This document shows positions 38,628-39,142 of a stretch of 39,142 bases of DNA, one piece after another. A program made the translations under genes and the position numbers. The notes under the pieces are model-generated. The model was given only the letters and a program-made list of their open reading frames with translations. It ran no database searches and was not told the origin of the DNA. Position 1 is the first letter of the stretch. Each line of letters starts with the position of its first letter. The DNA is from Clostridia bacterium (GTDB lineage: Bacteria; Bacillota; Clostridia; Christensenellales; Borkfalkiaceae): assembly GCA_900767495.1 (NCBI GenBank), contig CAAFZH010000096.1, positions 1-39,142 on the forward strand, given 5' to 3'.

Positions 38628-39142
38628 ATGGACGTAAACGGAGAAATGATACGCGGTCATATAGACACGATTATTTTGTTGTCGCTCGTTGACGGCGATA
38701 AAGACACCAATGAAATTCGTCGTCAAATCGAAGATAAATCCGAAAATAAATTCAGCGTAAAGCAAGGCACTTTTTACAGCGCGATGCAAAGGCTGGTAAA
38801 GCAAAACCTTATTCGAGAATATCGTTCGAGCAGTAACGACGGCATAAGGCGCAAATATTTTAATCTTACCGATAAAGGCGCGAAATACGTTGAGAGTAAC
38901 AAGCAGGAGTGGGCAAGGTCGCGCGATTTGATAGATACGCTCGTTTCGGACGAAAAAACCGAAAAGCAAGTCGAAAGCGTTCCCGAAAAAGTTACGCTTG
39001 ACCCCCCTGCCCCGATTGAGACCGAAAAGCAGGAGTTTAACGAGTTCGAAGATCCGCTCAAGGACTTTAACGCGAGATTAGACGAGTTGTTATCGGGCGA
39101 AAACGCATACGAATCGCAAACGGAAGAAGTTTCCGCAGAAGA
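38628..39142 (+). CDS. PadR-family transcriptional regulator (3' end outside window)
   Basis: 171 codons are visible and the frame is open at the window end. The N-terminal winged helix (residues 8-100) has the PadR pattern: IDTIILLSLVDGDKDTNEIRRQIE, QGTFYSAMQRLVKQNLIREY and RRKYFNLTDKGAKYVE. After about residue 105 the sequence becomes acidic and low in structure (EKTEKQVESVPEK...PLKDFNARLDELLSG) instead of the usual helical dimer domain. GAGGAG (38616-38621) precedes ATG 38628. The target is unknown; PadR proteins often control membrane or export genes nearby. Confidence 0.88.
   Translation, partial: MDVNGEMIRGHIDTIILLSLVDGDKDTNEIRRQIEDKSENKFSVKQGTFYSAMQRLVKQNLIREYRSSSNDGIRRKYFNLTDKGAKYVESNKQEWARSRDLIDTLVSDEKTEKQVESVPEKVTLDPPAPIETEKQEFNEFEDPLKDFNARLDELLSGENAYESQTEEVSAE

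Overview
The window reads as one stretch of a low-to-mid-GC, endospore-forming Firmicute of class Clostridia. It carries spoIIAA-spoIIAB-sigF, the full spoIIIAA-AH operon, spoIVB, spoIIM and a DacF-type carboxypeptidase, and its housekeeping clusters follow the order familiar from Bacillus and Clostridium. Placing it among uncultured gut Clostridia (for example Christensenellales-like lineages) is only an impression. Nearly every gene from 446 to 37122 lies on the + strand and many overlap by 1-14 nt, so long operons are expected. No tRNA, rRNA, insertion sequence, prophage or CRISPR array was seen.

Layout. (1) 19-228 (-): a tiny cysteine-rich membrane protein. (2) 446-2844: an ECF vitamin-uptake S component (probably pantothenate), type III pantothenate kinase and ispG. 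(3) 2828-12753: the polC-rimP-nusA-rnpM-ylxQ-infB-rbfA-nrnA-truB-ribF cluster, in which the polC position is held by a 510-residue protein with only the PolC N-terminal/OB region and the DnaQ-type exonuclease. (4) 12750-18769: an endonuclease IV-like TIM barrel, a heterodimeric ABC exporter and a lone L-rhamnose isomerase. (5) 18850-20900: a metal-handling pair, a COG0523 GTPase with a His/Asp/Cys-rich repeat loop and a P-loop protein fused to a DUF1980/YcgQ-like domain. (6) 21033-23233: spoIIAA-spoIIAB-sigF, then an apparently leaderless trmB. (7) 23327-27838: spoIIIAA-AH, the mother-cell part of the engulfment channel. (8) 27925-35195: Asp23-like, nusB, folD, ispA, tlyA, nadK, argR, recN, spoIVB; xseA, xseB and dxs are missing from the places they hold in Bacillus, and spo0A does not follow spoIVB. 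(9) 35281-37122: spoIIM and dacF. (10) 37164-38213 (-): a XerS-like tyrosine recombinase. About 90 bp upstream of its start codon is a near-perfect dyad with the geometry of a dif site. (11) 38628-end: a PadR-family regulator cut by the window end.

The genes mostly serve translation and transcription (RimP, NusA, IF2, RbfA, TruB, TrmB, TlyA, NusB), isoprenoid and cofactor supply (CoaX, IspG, RibF, IspA, FolD, NadK) and compartment-specific sporulation control (SigF switch, SpoIIIA channel, SpoIVB protease, SpoIIM).

The most notable points are the candidate XerS/dif_SL-type chromosome-dimer resolution module, the polymerase-less PolC relative at the native polC locus, the paired metal GTPases behind a 19-bp palindrome, the leaderless trmB, and a spoIIM ribosome-binding site inside the 3' arm of an intrinsic terminator. 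All assignments come from reading the sequence and from remembered family knowledge; no database search was run.
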